This document shows positions 1-8,500 of a DNA stretch of 64,000 bases, in pieces. This DNA comes from Victivallaceae bacterium. Its GTDB lineage: Bacteria; Chlamydiota; Chlamydiia; Chlamydiales; Chlamydiaceae. The notes below the pieces were generated by a model. It did not search any database. It had not been told where the DNA came from and worked only from the letters and a program-made list of their open reading frames with translations. Where the stretch lies: NCBI GenBank assembly GCA_036659455.1, contig JAVXCN010000001.1, positions 536,530 through 600,529 of the forward strand, given 5' to 3'. The first letter of the stretch is position 1. Each line of letters opens with the position of its first letter. Position numbers and translations under genes: made by a program.

Positions 1-689
1 CCCTTCACAATGAAGATCGTTTAAAAAAATTTTTAAATAAATTCTCTCCTAAGATGGGGGCATTCTGCGTACTCGGTAATCATGACTACGCACAATACGT
101 TTCCGGAAATGAGAAGGGAATGATCGATATCATAAAACCTGGTGTTTTCCGAACATTTAAAAGAATACTGGCATCGATTCTTAACGTTTTCAAAGCCAAT
201 CAATCGCGTAAAGGAACGACCGAAGACGCTAAGAAAGTCGGCTTAAACGAAAAATTATGTAACTTACTGAAAGAAACTCCTTTTCGAATTTTGAATAATG
301 AGACGGTGACGCTTCCTATCGGTCTTAATATTGTCGGTTTAGGTGAATTATTTCTTTCTCAATGTCGACCGGACATTGCCTATCGAAACTATAAGCCCGA
401 TTTTCCGGGAATCGTTCTGGTTCACAATCCCGATGCCATACCCGATTTGTCCGTTTATCCCGGAGAGTGGATTTTTTCCGGGCACACGCACGGTCAACAA
501 ATTTATATTCCTTGGCCGAAGTTCGGGAAACGGCTCTCTGAAAAACTGACCGGACTTGAAAATCCGGAATTTTGTCGAGGATATATTCGGGTTGGAAATA
601 AACAGGTATACGTAACTAGAGGGTTAGGTAGTACTAATCGCATTCGATTCAATTCAACCCCTGAAATCTGTTTGATAGAGTGTCATTGA
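1..689 (+). CDS. lpxG: LpxG-type metallophosphoesterase, 5' end missing
   Basis: This is the C-terminal part of a calcineurin-like metallophosphoesterase. The reading frame is open to the window edge (about 17 codons precede the first internal ATG at 54), so the start lies outside. Metal-binding motifs GNHD (near base 75) and GHTHG (near base 480) and a VHNPD segment are visible. In chlamydiae the gene preceding ispD encodes LpxG, the UDP-2,3-diacylglucosamine pyrophosphatase of lipid A synthesis, which replaces LpxH/LpxI; the function is inferred from that family and position. One base separates it from ispD, so they are probably cotranscribed. A generic YaeI-like phosphoesterase is the alternative. 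Confidence 0.8.
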   Translation, partial: LHNEDRLKKFLNKFSPKMGAFCVLGNHDYAQYVSGNEKGMIDIIKPGVFRTFKRILASILNVFKANQSRKGTTEDAKKVGLNEKLCNLLKETPFRILNNETVTLPIGLNIVGLGELFLSQCRPDIAYRNYKPDFPGIVLVHNPDAIPDLSVYPGEWIFSGHTHGQQIYIPWPKFGKRLSEKLTGLENPEFCRGYIRVGNKQVYVTRGLGSTNRIRFNSTPEICLIECH

Positions 690-690
690 T

Positions 691-1356
691 ATGAAGAACG
701 ACATCAGTCTTATTTTTCTCGCGGGCGGAATCGGATCGCGATTCGGAACCTCCACACCCAAACAATTTCTTCCCTTAAACGGGATTCCGGTAGCTTTTCA
801 TTCATTAAAAACTTTTCTTTTAAGAGATGATCTTTCTGAAATCATCGTTGTCTGTTCGGGAAAATATCGATCTATTTTCAAGGATTTCCCCGTTCGGTTT
901 GCCTCTCCCGGTAATCAACGTATCGATTCCGTTGCTTCGGGATTGAAAAAACTTTCAACTGCAAGTAAATACGTTTGTATCCATGATGCAGTTCGACCCT
1001 TTATCAATAACAATGATATATCCGAACTCTTCGTTAAAGGTCGCCAAACCGGAGCCGCCGCTCTTGCGGAACCTATAATTAATACCGTTAAAGAAATCGA
1101 TCCCGATCAATCCCTGATAGTGAAAACCGTCAATCGCGATTTACTGGTTAAAACTCATACTCCTCAATTTCTGGAAGCATCCGTTTTAAAAAAAGGTCTT
1201 CTAAAAGCCCAAAAGCAAAATCTGATTTTAACCGATGACGTCTCTTGTGCCGAACTTTTGGGAACTCCTTGTACATATGTCTTCACTAAAGACCTTAACA
1301 TTAAAATCACGAGTCCTAAAGATCTGGCAATAGCCCAAGCTCTCATTCAACTATGA
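691..1356 (+). CDS. ispD: 2-C-methyl-D-erythritol 4-phosphate cytidylyltransferase
   Basis: IspD joins CTP to methylerythritol phosphate in the non-mevalonate isoprenoid pathway, in the cytoplasm. The N-terminal nucleotide-binding signature LAGGIGSRFG...PKQF lies at residues 10-27, a DAVRPF motif near residue 100, and the DDVSCAELLG segment near residue 180. At 221 residues it is slightly shorter than the usual 230. It starts one base after the lpxG stop, and its stop overlaps the truA start by ATGA, so lpxG-ispD-truA looks like one translationally coupled unit. Confidence 0.92.
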   Translation: MKNDISLIFLAGGIGSRFGTSTPKQFLPLNGIPVAFHSLKTFLLRDDLSEIIVVCSGKYRSIFKDFPVRFASPGNQRIDSVASGLKKLSTASKYVCIHDAVRPFINNNDISELFVKGRQTGAAALAEPIINTVKEIDPDQSLIVKTVNRDLLVKTHTPQFLEASVLKKGLLKAQKQNLILTDDVSCAELLGTPCTYVFTKDLNIKITSPKDLAIAQALIQL

Positions 1357-2099
1357 CATGTAAATATAAATTAATTATCGAGTACATAGGAACTTACTAC
1401 TCAGGATGGCAAAAACAGCCGAACAAACCTACGATTCAAGAGGAAACGGAAAAAGCTCTATCCAAAATTTTTCGTTCGAAAATAATCGTCATCGGATCGG
1501 GGCGAACGGACGCAGGGGTACACGCGGTAGGGCAAACAGCCCATATTACTCTTCCCAAGCCGAAAAAAGAGCTATCTCATCTACAACTACGAAATTCCTT
1601 AAACGCTTTACTACCCAAAGACATCACCATTCGGGCACTTGATCCGATAACGGATGATTTTCACGCACGATTTTCCGCAAAGGGAAAAATTTATCGTTAT
1701 TACATCACTAAAAGAAAAAAACCGAGTCCCTTTCTTGAACCTTTTCGACATGCAATTTCTTATCCTTTAGATCTTAAGGCTATGCAAAATGCGGCTTCCT
1801 TCTTAATCGGGGAACATGATTTTGCTTCTTTTTCAAATAGTGGGCGTACTTATAAAACCACCGTTAGAAATATCAACAAACTCGAAATTCAAGAACAAGA
1901 CGAAGACGTTATTTTCGAATTTTCCGGCAACGGATTCTTATACAAAATGGTCCGCAATATTACCGGCACTCTAATTGAAATCGGCAAACATAAAATGAAA
2001 CCGAAACAGATACGAGACATCATGAATACCGGCAACCGCATCCACGCCGCCGAAACGGCTCCCGCAAAAGGCTTATTCTTACATCAAGTGCTTTATTAA
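1353..2099 (+). CDS. truA: tRNA pseudouridine(38-40) synthase TruA
   Basis: TruA isomerises uridines 38-40 of the tRNA anticodon arm. The catalytic aspartate is D53 in GRTDAGVHAVGQ, and the family segments YRYYI and GNGFLYKMVRNI are present. The length of 248 residues is typical. The ATG overlaps the ispD stop by four bases (ATGA). A 4-base gap separates its stop from the convergent HAD phosphatase gene, with no obvious terminator between them. Confidence 0.94.
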   Translation: MTCKYKLIIEYIGTYYSGWQKQPNKPTIQEETEKALSKIFRSKIIVIGSGRTDAGVHAVGQTAHITLPKPKKELSHLQLRNSLNALLPKDITIRALDPITDDFHARFSAKGKIYRYYITKRKKPSPFLEPFRHAISYPLDLKAMQNAASFLIGEHDFASFSNSGRTYKTTVRNINKLEIQEQDEDVIFEFSGNGFLYKMVRNITGTLIEIGKHKMKPKQIRDIMNTGNRIHAAETAPAKGLFLHQVLY

Positions 2100-2103
2100 A
2101 TTT

Positions 2104-2757
2104 TCATTCCAAAACAAGTTCTTTCAAAGAAGCAATGTGAATGGCATTCACCGGTAATTCGATATCATCGACGGCATTAACGAATACCGCTACGGCAGTA
2201 ATTTTGGAAAGAGCACTTAATCCTTTAACGGAATCTTCAAATCCGATCACACGCATCCCCTTGCAATAAAAACGATCGTACGCATACATATAAGCATCGG
2301 GCGCCGGTTTCGGTCGCGAATAAAGTTCTCGAGTTACCCAATCCATTTCACTCAAACAAGGATATCTTTGCATTAATTTTCGTGCGATGGGACGGGAAGC
2401 ATTAGTAACGACAACCGCTTTCTTGTCCAACCGTTTAAGACAAGCCAACACTTCAGGAACTCCAGGCATCAAATCAATACAATCTTTTGCAACCAAATCG
2501 ATATACGTATGATGTTTCTTTAGATATAAATCATCCCAAAATTCATTAACTTCAGGAACTCGAGAAACCAAGTAAGCTTTTAAGGCTTCCAGATCTTTGC
2601 CTACAAGCCGACGGTGTTCAAGATAATCCAAATCATAAGGCAATCCGAAAAAAGCGAAGGCACTTAAAAAAGCTTCATAATGAACCTTTTCGGAATCTAT
2701 CAAAAGACCGTCACAATCAAAAAAAAAGAGATCGTAATGAGATAAAACAATCGACAC
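2104..2757 (-). CDS. HAD-superfamily phosphatase (phosphoglycolate phosphatase-like)
   Basis: This is a haloacid dehalogenase-family hydrolase of about 217 residues. All four motifs are visible: nucleophile DxD (FFDCDG, D14/D16), VVVTNAS, the lysine of SRPKPAPDAY, and GFEDSVKG. The longer reading starts at 2823 and adds 22 non-conserved residues. I prefer the GTG at 2757, which puts DxD near residue 14 and is preceded by TAGGGAA at good spacing, and leaves about 100 bases for divergent promoters. In C. trachomatis the corresponding gene is annotated gph; the true substrate (phosphoglycolate or a sugar phosphate) is unknown. Cytoplasmic. Confidence 0.82.
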   Translation of the reverse strand: MSIVLSHYDLFFFDCDGLLIDSEKVHYEAFLSAFAFFGLPYDLDYLEHRRLVGKDLEALKAYLVSRVPEVNEFWDDLYLKKHHTYIDLVAKDCIDLMPGVPEVLACLKRLDKKAVVVTNASRPIARKLMQRYPCLSEMDWVTRELYSRPKPAPDAYMYAYDRFYCKGMRVIGFEDSVKGLSALSKITAVAVFVNAVDDIELPVNAIHIASLKELVLE

Positions 2758-2857
2758 AAATTCCCTACCCGTTACTCTTATAACCGAATGAAATCCCAGT
2801 GGAATCGCCCGGAATGATAGCATTAAGCATCTTTTTCATAAAGAGACGGCTTATAAA

Positions 2858-3586
2858 ATGAAAGTGTTCATACTGATAGCGTGTCTTTGCTGTATGACGG
2901 CTTGCCATCCGCAACACGGCAAAAAAAAATATATATCTCATTATTCAATTATCGGTCAAAAAACCGGACGATTTTTTTTTCTACCTGAATCCCAAAAACG
3001 TTCTCCTCCGAATTATCCCCATCGGGAGTATATGGAAAAAGTCATTCCTTCCGTAACCAAACAATCTTTTAGATGTAAAGGGAAAGGCGACTTTGCAAAC
3101 AATACCTTCGATTGTAAGGGAATATTCGAACACGGCTTACCGCTCAGAGATAATAAAGAGTTCGTTTACCCCTGTTTGATTGATCTACTGAATTATATCA
3201 TCAAAAAATCCGGAGTAAAAGTCACTATTACTGAAGGTCACAGTTGTCCTAATCATAAAAAACATCTTAACCCCGAATCCCCGGACTTAACTTCCAAACA
3301 TCTGATCGGAGCGGCGGTCACGTTTAAAACGATAGATCTTTCTACAGAAAAGCTTTTCCGAATCATTAAACGTTATTATGCCGTACATCCTGCTTATCGC
3401 ACGTGTCCCGAATATACGAATTTCAATCAAGAAGACCTTCAACTATTCAATAAAGAAGTCTTCGTCTGCACATGCATCGATAAAGAAAAATCTTTATGCA
3501 CTACCATGGAAGTTCTATACGATAGGGATAAATTGTGTCCCATCGAAATTAACTCCGAAAATATTCAAAACTATTTGCGTTATTAA
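2858..3586 (+). CDS. Cys-rich lipoprotein with a degenerate M15-peptidase-like segment
   Basis: A 242-residue protein with a lipoprotein signal peptide: hydrophobic residues 3-15, then MTAC with C16 as the acylated cysteine. The mature part holds at least ten further cysteines, suggesting disulphides in the periplasm. Residues 121-156 (ITEGHSCPNH ... SKHLIGAAVTF) resemble the metal-binding region of M15/DUF882 carboxypeptidases, where a GYRSP-N ... S-H-x-x-G-x-A-x-D pattern is usual. Here the aspartate position is T155, so peptidase activity is doubtful. By position it matches the chlamydial hypothetical gene after gph (CT465-like). Function unknown. Confidence 0.72.
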   Translation: MKVFILIACLCCMTACHPQHGKKKYISHYSIIGQKTGRFFFLPESQKRSPPNYPHREYMEKVIPSVTKQSFRCKGKGDFANNTFDCKGIFEHGLPLRDNKEFVYPCLIDLLNYIIKKSGVKVTITEGHSCPNHKKHLNPESPDLTSKHLIGAAVTFKTIDLSTEKLFRIIKRYYAVHPAYRTCPEYTNFNQEDLQLFNKEVFVCTCIDKEKSLCTTMEVLYDRDKLCPIEINSENIQNYLRY

Positions 3587-3616
3587 TACTAAAAGATCTA
3601 CCCTTTTTTCTCCTTT

Positions 3617-3699
3617 GCCGGTGTGGCGAAATGGTAGACGCGATAGACTCAAAATCTATTCTTAGTAATAAGGTGTTGGTTCGAGTCCGATCACCGGCA
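3617..3699 (+). tRNA. tRNA-Leu (anticodon CAA)
   Basis: Class II tRNA of 83 bases without encoded CCA. Acceptor GCCGGTG pairs with CACCGGC, with discriminator A. The anticodon stem ATAGA/TCTAT encloses loop CTCAAAA, giving anticodon CAA (codon UUG). A variable arm (TTCTTAGTAATAA region) and TTCGAGTCC T-arm are present. A T-run follows within 5 bases (TTTTTTG) and may help end transcription. Confidence 0.95.
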
Positions 3700-3814
3700 A
3701 GGTTTTTTGATTTTCCTTCGGTCGAAATTTCCCAATCTTTTCCTTTTTCATATTGCCATAAAACTTGCAGTAGTTATTTTTAGAGAAAGAATCCCTTCTT
3801 TCGGATAGATCCTT

Positions 3815-4147
3815 ATGCAAGAAAACAAATTGTTGCAGCTTTTAAAAAAGAAAAAAGGTTTGTTTGAATCTTTCCTTGATCTTACGGAAACCGAAAGTCT
3901 TTTATCCGTCAGCGAATGGGAAAGCGTACTTAAACAAAAAAAAGTCCTTTTATCCTGCATTGAAGATATCGATGAGCGATTGCAATCGTTTAAAGAAGGC
4001 TTTACCGAAATTTCACAGGAAGTCACAAACGAAATCGATGATATTAAGCAAATCGTCTCTAGAATCCTAGAACTTGATTCCTTAAATTATCTTGAAAGGA
4101 AAAGAGAATTACGGTCCTATGAACAAAGAATTGCTCAATCTCAATGA
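3815..4147 (+). CDS. Small helical protein upstream of the CtcB kinase
   Basis: A 110-residue, charged, mostly helical protein without signal peptide or membrane segment; heptad-like spacing of Leu/Ile suggests coiled coil. Its 3' end overlaps the ctcB start at 4119 by 29 bases in another frame, so translation is probably coupled. By position it is the counterpart of chlamydial CT466. Length and helicity would fit a FlgN-like flagellar or secretion chaperone, but I see no motif that proves this. Function unknown. Confidence 0.68.
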   Translation: MQENKLLQLLKKKKGLFESFLDLTETESLLSVSEWESVLKQKKVLLSCIEDIDERLQSFKEGFTEISQEVTNEIDDIKQIVSRILELDSLNYLERKRELRSYEQRIAQSQ

Positions 4148-5234
4148 TAATGTTTCTAAACTTTTTCATAATGCAGTTGAAATCGAACGTCTACAACAAA
4201 ATCTTAAGGAAAAAGTCGATCTCCTTAAGAACCGTCTTCAAATCTCTCATCGAGAAACGGAAAATGTCATTTCTCTTATTCCGGACGGTATTTTGTTAAT
4301 CAATCATGCCGAGCGTATTTTCGTTTGCAATGCCGCTGCCAGAGCAATTTTGGATCTTCCTACTGGGATAGAAACCAAAGATTATCATTTTTCTCATTTT
4401 TTTAAAGATGATCTATTCGGTTTTTCCGTCAGTCAAATGCTTAAAAATCCGGAAAAACCCAAAACTTTTTGTCTTACTTTTTCCAATCATTACGAAACAA
4501 AAGACGTTGAAGTTTTTGTACGTTCATACGAAAACGGATTGTTCATTTTAATTCGAGATCGGTCTTCCTATAAACAACTGGAACAATCTCTGGAAAAATA
4601 CAAGAGCATAGCAGAATTGGGTCAAATGGTAGCGACTTTAGCTCATGAAATCAGAAATCCTTTAACCGGTATCGAAGGATTCGCAGGAATTTTAGAAGAA
4701 GAATTGCTGAATCCCAGGCATAAAAAAATGATTCGCTCGGTAATCGAGGGTACACGATCTCTCAATTATCTAGTCTCATCCATGTTGCAATATACCCACA
4801 TTCCCTCATTAACTCTTTATCCTACGAATATCTGTGATTTCATAACAAAACTTCTTCCTCTTTTTGAAGCTCCTTTTTCTTCCGGGCGACTGTTTTTTAA
4901 CATCGAAAATCCTACCGTCGTAAGATCGATCGATAAAGATCGTTTTCAATCCGTTCTATGGAATTTGATAAAAAATGCTTTCGAAGCTTCATTACCGAAT
5001 AAAACTATCGTCATCACTCTTACGAATGACGGTGACATTATCATTACCAATGAAGGAGACCCCATTCCTCAAGATAAGATCAATCAATTGTTCGTTCCTT
5101 TTTTCACTACTAAACCTGATGGGAACGGATTGGGTTTGGCAGAATCTTTGAAAGTGATACGAATGCACGGTGGTAACATTGTCGTCAAATCAATGACCGA
5201 ACAAACTTCATTTATCATTAAACTTCCCGGATAA
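4119..5234 (+). CDS. ctcB: Two-component sensor histidine kinase CtcB (NtrB-like)
   Basis: CtcB is the sensor kinase of the only conventional two-component pair of Chlamydia. From the ATG at 4119 (371 residues) it has an N-terminal coiled coil, a PAS-like domain (about 45-150), the H box LAHEIRNPLTG with phospho-accepting H176, and an ATPase domain with N box WNLIKNAFEA, GDPIPQ and GNGLGLAES. There is no transmembrane segment, so it is cytosolic. A longer reading beginning with TTG at 4092 is less likely. One base separates it from ctcC. It should phosphorylate CtcC and so act on sigma-54 transcription. Confidence 0.9.
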   Translation: MNKELLNLNDNVSKLFHNAVEIERLQQNLKEKVDLLKNRLQISHRETENVISLIPDGILLINHAERIFVCNAAARAILDLPTGIETKDYHFSHFFKDDLFGFSVSQMLKNPEKPKTFCLTFSNHYETKDVEVFVRSYENGLFILIRDRSSYKQLEQSLEKYKSIAELGQMVATLAHEIRNPLTGIEGFAGILEEELLNPRHKKMIRSVIEGTRSLNYLVSSMLQYTHIPSLTLYPTNICDFITKLLPLFEAPFSSGRLFFNIENPTVVRSIDKDRFQSVLWNLIKNAFEASLPNKTIVITLTNDGDIIITNEGDPIPQDKINQLFVPFFTTKPDGNGLGLAESLKVIRMHGGNIVVKSMTEQTSFIIKLPG

Positions 5235-5235
5235 C

Positions 5236-6390
5236 ATGAAAATCAAGTCCATTTTGGTTGTAGATGATGAACCCCTTATTCGAGATTTTTTGGAAACCTT
5301 ACTGAAAAAATACGGGTACGCAGTACAAACGGTATCTCAATATAAAGACGTCAAAAAACTTATTTCCAAAAAAAAATTCGATTTGGTCATCACGGATATG
5401 AATCTCGAAGACGGGTCCGGTTTGGACGTGATCAGAGCAGTCCGAGCAAGGTCTTCTCACATTTCAATACTCGTTATTACGGCTTTTGCCACGATAGAAA
5501 ATGCGGTAGCTGCTGTAAAGCACGGAGCTTTTAATTACATAACAAAGCCTTTCTCTCCTGAAACTCTGTTGACTTTCATTAAAAAAGCGGAAGAACATGC
5601 TTCATTTCATCAAAACGACGATATCAATACGGAAATCGGCAGCAATGACTATCCGTTTGTTTCCGAAAGTCCTAAAATGCAAAGTGTTTTAATTACGGCT
5701 AAACAAGCCGCTTTGAGCAATGCCAATATTTTCATTCACGGAGAATCCGGGTCCGGGAAAGAGGTGATCTCGAAATTCATTCACGAAGCTTCTCCGCGAT
5801 CCATGCATCCTTATATCAAAATCAATTGTGCAGCTATCCCGGAAACTTTGTTGGAATCGGAATTTTTCGGACATGAAAAAGGAGCTTTTACCGGAGCTTT
5901 AAATAAAAAACCGGGAAGATTCGAACTGGCTGATAAAGGAACTCTTCTTCTTGACGAAATTACTGAAGTGCCGGTCCCTTTACAAGCCAAATTATTAAGA
6001 GCTATACAAGAAAAAGAATTCGAACATTTAGGAGGCACGAAAACAATATCCGTAGATATTCGTATTCTGGCCACTTCGAATAGGAATTTGCAGCAAGCTC
6101 TTCAAGAGAAAATATTCAGAGAAGATCTCTACTATAGATTAAATGTTATCTCGCTCTCCATCCCTCCTTTAAGAGAACGTAAAGAAGATATTCTTCCTCT
6201 GGCCGAACATTTTTTAAAAGACTTTCGTCAATCCCATGAAAAGTCCTTAAAACGATTATCCCGGAGTGCCGTAGAAAAACTATGCAAATATTCTTGGCCG
6301 GGGAATATACGCGAACTGTCCAATGTCATAGAACGATCCGTAATTCTCAGTTCTACGGACATAATATCGGCAGAAGATTTGCTTATCTGA
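5236..6390 (+). CDS. ctcC: Sigma-54-dependent response regulator CtcC, without HTH domain
   Basis: NtrC-family activator of 384 residues. The receiver domain (1-120) has acidic D10/D11 and phospho-acceptor D54 (VITDMNLEDG). The AAA+ domain has Walker A GESGSGKE (about 174-181), the sigma-54 contact loop GAFTGA and a Walker B LLLDE segment. The protein ends soon after the AAA+ lid (NIRELSNVIERSV), so the usual C-terminal Fis-type DNA-binding domain is absent, as in other chlamydial CtcC proteins. It presumably activates sigma-54 holoenzyme from solution or through a partner. Confidence 0.92.
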   Translation: MKIKSILVVDDEPLIRDFLETLLKKYGYAVQTVSQYKDVKKLISKKKFDLVITDMNLEDGSGLDVIRAVRARSSHISILVITAFATIENAVAAVKHGAFNYITKPFSPETLLTFIKKAEEHASFHQNDDINTEIGSNDYPFVSESPKMQSVLITAKQAALSNANIFIHGESGSGKEVISKFIHEASPRSMHPYIKINCAAIPETLLESEFFGHEKGAFTGALNKKPGRFELADKGTLLLDEITEVPVPLQAKLLRAIQEKEFEHLGGTKTISVDIRILATSNRNLQQALQEKIFREDLYYRLNVISLSIPPLRERKEDILPLAEHFLKDFRQSHEKSLKRLSRSAVEKLCKYSWPGNIRELSNVIERSVILSSTDIISAEDLLI

Positions 6391-6491
6391 TATAAGTCGT
6401 GTTCATTCCAAAATACTGTTGTTATTAATTATAAATCGGCATTACCATGTACCTCTCGGTTTTTTTGGTTTCCGAGAAAATTTCTACCTAA

Positions 6492-6565
6492 GCACCGATA
6501 GCTCAATTGGATAGAGTATCCGGCTTCGGACCGGATGGTTGGAGGTTCGAGCCCTCTTCGGTGCG
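6492..6565 (+). tRNA. tRNA-Arg (anticodon TCG)
   Basis: A 74-base cloverleaf. Acceptor GCACCGA pairs with TCGGTGC, discriminator G. Anticodon stem TCCGG/CCGGA encloses CTTCGGA, giving anticodon TCG (codon CGA). T-arm contains GTTCGAGCC. It stands alone between ctcC and hpf; AT-rich sequence with a TATAAA element near 6440 lies upstream. Confidence 0.95.
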
Positions 6566-6655
6566 AATTAAAAATATTTTTGTATATAATTCCGATTCTT
6601 TTTAAAATCTTTGATAACGAATGGCTCGTTTTTTTATTTGTAAAAAGGGATGTTT

Positions 6656-7339
6656 ATGAAAAAATCGGCTCGAAAATGCGAATCTTTGTCTAAAAAATCG
6701 AAAATTTTTCCTAAGGATATCGGAAGTGAGCCCCCTAATACTCAACTGGATATTGTGGGTCGACGGTTTCCTGTATCGAAACCTTTGAAACGCCTTATTG
6801 AAGAAAAAAGCAAAAAACTTTTTCTCTTAAGGATTCGTCATATCCACGTCGCAATCTCTCAACAAAAGAATCTTGTTTCAGTTAAGATAGTCGCATCCGA
6901 GGGACAGGAGTCCTTTAAAGCCACAAGTTCTCATGAAAACGTGTATACGGCCGTCATCGAAGCTTTCCATAAAGTTCACGATTCCGTAGACCGACACTGC
7001 AAACAAAAACACAAGGAACACAAACAAAGACCGTCTTTCGAATATGAAAACGCAATCGACGATTACGATATTCCGGAACTCCCTATTACGGAAACCGATA
7101 ACGGATTCGTTTATCTTAAAACCATCGGTCGACTTTGCCCTCATCATAAGATTGTTTCTCGACAAAAAATGAAAGTAAAGACCTTTACTCAAGAAGAAGC
7201 TATAATGCAGATGGAAGTCGGATCGGACCCGACCATGTTATTTTTCGGTGAAGACGACAGAAAAATTAAAATCATATATCGAATCGGCGACGGAAATTAC
7301 GGAATTATTGAATCCGAAGGATATTTCTCTCTGAGTTGA
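6656..7339 (+). CDS. hpf: Long-form ribosome hibernation promoting factor
   Basis: The N-terminal half (about residues 30-115) has the S30EA/HPF pattern: LDIVGRRFPVS at its start and a beta-alpha fold ending in HEKVHDSV-like sequence. The C-terminal domain (about 165-227) carries the family pattern (KTFTQEEAIMQMEVGSD, then IIYRIGDGNYGIIE). The linker is charged. Long HPF dimerises 70S ribosomes into inactive 100S particles. I choose the ATG at 6656 because AAGGG ends seven bases upstream; the ATG at 6650 lies inside the Shine-Dalgarno spacing. In chlamydiae it could silence ribosomes of elementary bodies (inference). Confidence 0.85.
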   Translation: MKKSARKCESLSKKSKIFPKDIGSEPPNTQLDIVGRRFPVSKPLKRLIEEKSKKLFLLRIRHIHVAISQQKNLVSVKIVASEGQESFKATSSHENVYTAVIEAFHKVHDSVDRHCKQKHKEHKQRPSFEYENAIDDYDIPELPITETDNGFVYLKTIGRLCPHHKIVSRQKMKVKTFTQEEAIMQMEVGSDPTMLFFGEDDRKIKIIYRIGDGNYGIIESEGYFSLS

Positions 7340-7352
7340 TTCGGAGAACGGC

Positions 7353-7829
7353 ATGTCACAATCGAAACGATATCGAATTGTCGATCCCATTCGTGAAAAG
7401 GCAACAACCTTAACACCGGAAGAAGGCATTCGGCAAACTCTCATAAAATTCATGATCCGGGATCTTGAATATCCGGCTCATTTATTTGCAGTAGAAAAAA
7501 CATTGCATTCCTTAAATGTTTCATCGAAAGGCGTGCCTCCCGATATGGCCAAAAAGCGCATTGATCTTCTTGTTTTTTCTCCGGAAGGAGACTTTCTTCG
7601 TCCCTTGATCTTAGGCGAATGTAAAGCGCACAAACTCAATAAAAAAGCTCTTCTTCAGATTATTTCTTATAATACATATATAAAAGCTCCTGTTATTATT
7701 CTCTGTAACGGAACCGATATATTAATGGGTGTTTTAAACCCCCAAAAACGTACTTTCGTTTTTCGAAGCGGTCTTCCGACCTTTCATAATTTACTTAAAA
7801 TCAGAGATAGTTATGCTGTTCTTCGTTAA
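7353..7829 (+). CDS. Small HsdR-N-like PD-(D/E)XK protein
   Basis: A 158-residue stand-alone protein matching the type I restriction enzyme R-subunit N-terminal domain (HSDR_N). The nuclease-like core is visible: RIDLLVF (D) followed by LILGECKAHK (E-x-K), with a helical ETAL-type start (RQTLIKFMIRDLEYP). No helicase, methylase or specificity subunits are nearby, so this is not a working restriction system. It lies 13 bases after hpf and its end overlaps recO by 17 bases, which ties it to DNA repair by context only. Chlamydiae carry a conserved hypothetical of this kind near recO. Function unknown. Confidence 0.72.
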   Translation: MSQSKRYRIVDPIREKATTLTPEEGIRQTLIKFMIRDLEYPAHLFAVEKTLHSLNVSSKGVPPDMAKKRIDLLVFSPEGDFLRPLILGECKAHKLNKKALLQIISYNTYIKAPVIILCNGTDILMGVLNPQKRTFVFRSGLPTFHNLLKIRDSYAVLR

Positions 7830-8493
7830 AGGTATCGTTCTTAAAAGCATTCCTTGTGCCGAAGTCGACTGCGTTATTACACTCATAACCGCTAGAGAAT
7901 TAGTCAATGTATTCGTGAAAGGCGGCTTGAATTATCAATCCCCTCACCGAGGAAACTTAGATTCCTTAACCTTCGGTTCCTATACTTTTCAAAGACATAA
8001 AAATAATATGGGACAACTATTAGAAAGTAATTTTTTCAACAGTCATTTATTTTTAAGAAACGATTTTGAAAAACTTTCGGCAGCAGATAAAATGCGACAG
8101 GCCATTCTCGACACCCAATGGCCGGGAAAGCCCATACCGGGCATTTATTCTCTTCTTCATAATTGCCTTCACAAACTGGAAACTTTTCCGGATCCGAATT
8201 TTCTGTTGGCATTTTTTCGATTAAAGATTATGCAGCACGATGGAATTTTAGATTGCTCCGACGCATGTTCAATTTGCGGTCAACCGATAGACGATTCGGT
8301 TTTTAGACACAAAGGACAAATACTTTGTTCGGAACACAAACATGCTCTTTCCGTAGTCTTTAGCAAACACGAAGAAATTTTTCTTAAAACCTTAGTTACG
8401 TGCAAAAGCTTCGAAAAACTGAGCGAGTTGTGTAAATGCGGATTTACCCTATTTGAAAAAATTTCTTTTTTATTCAATACCGTTCTTGAATAA
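7813..8493 (+). CDS. recO: DNA repair protein RecO
   Basis: RecO loads RecA together with RecR at gaps. Residues 1-80 form the OB-fold domain (GIVLKSIPCAEVDCVITLIT) and the rest is helical with a four-cysteine zinc site (CSDACSICG ... ILCSEH). The length of 226 residues is usual for short RecO. The ATG at 7813 lies within the preceding gene, and the 17-base overlap suggests coupled translation. It ends 7 bases from a convergent gene. Confidence 0.85.
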   Translation: MLFFVKGIVLKSIPCAEVDCVITLITARELVNVFVKGGLNYQSPHRGNLDSLTFGSYTFQRHKNNMGQLLESNFFNSHLFLRNDFEKLSAADKMRQAILDTQWPGKPIPGIYSLLHNCLHKLETFPDPNFLLAFFRLKIMQHDGILDCSDACSICGQPIDDSVFRHKGQILCSEHKHALSVVFSKHEEIFLKTLVTCKSFEKLSELCKCGFTLFEKISFLFNTVLE

Positions 8494-8500
8494 CCCTCCG

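Noticed and set aside
7353-7829. Restriction-modification system
   Set aside because: Only an HsdR N-terminal-like domain is present; no helicase, methylase or specificity genes are nearby.
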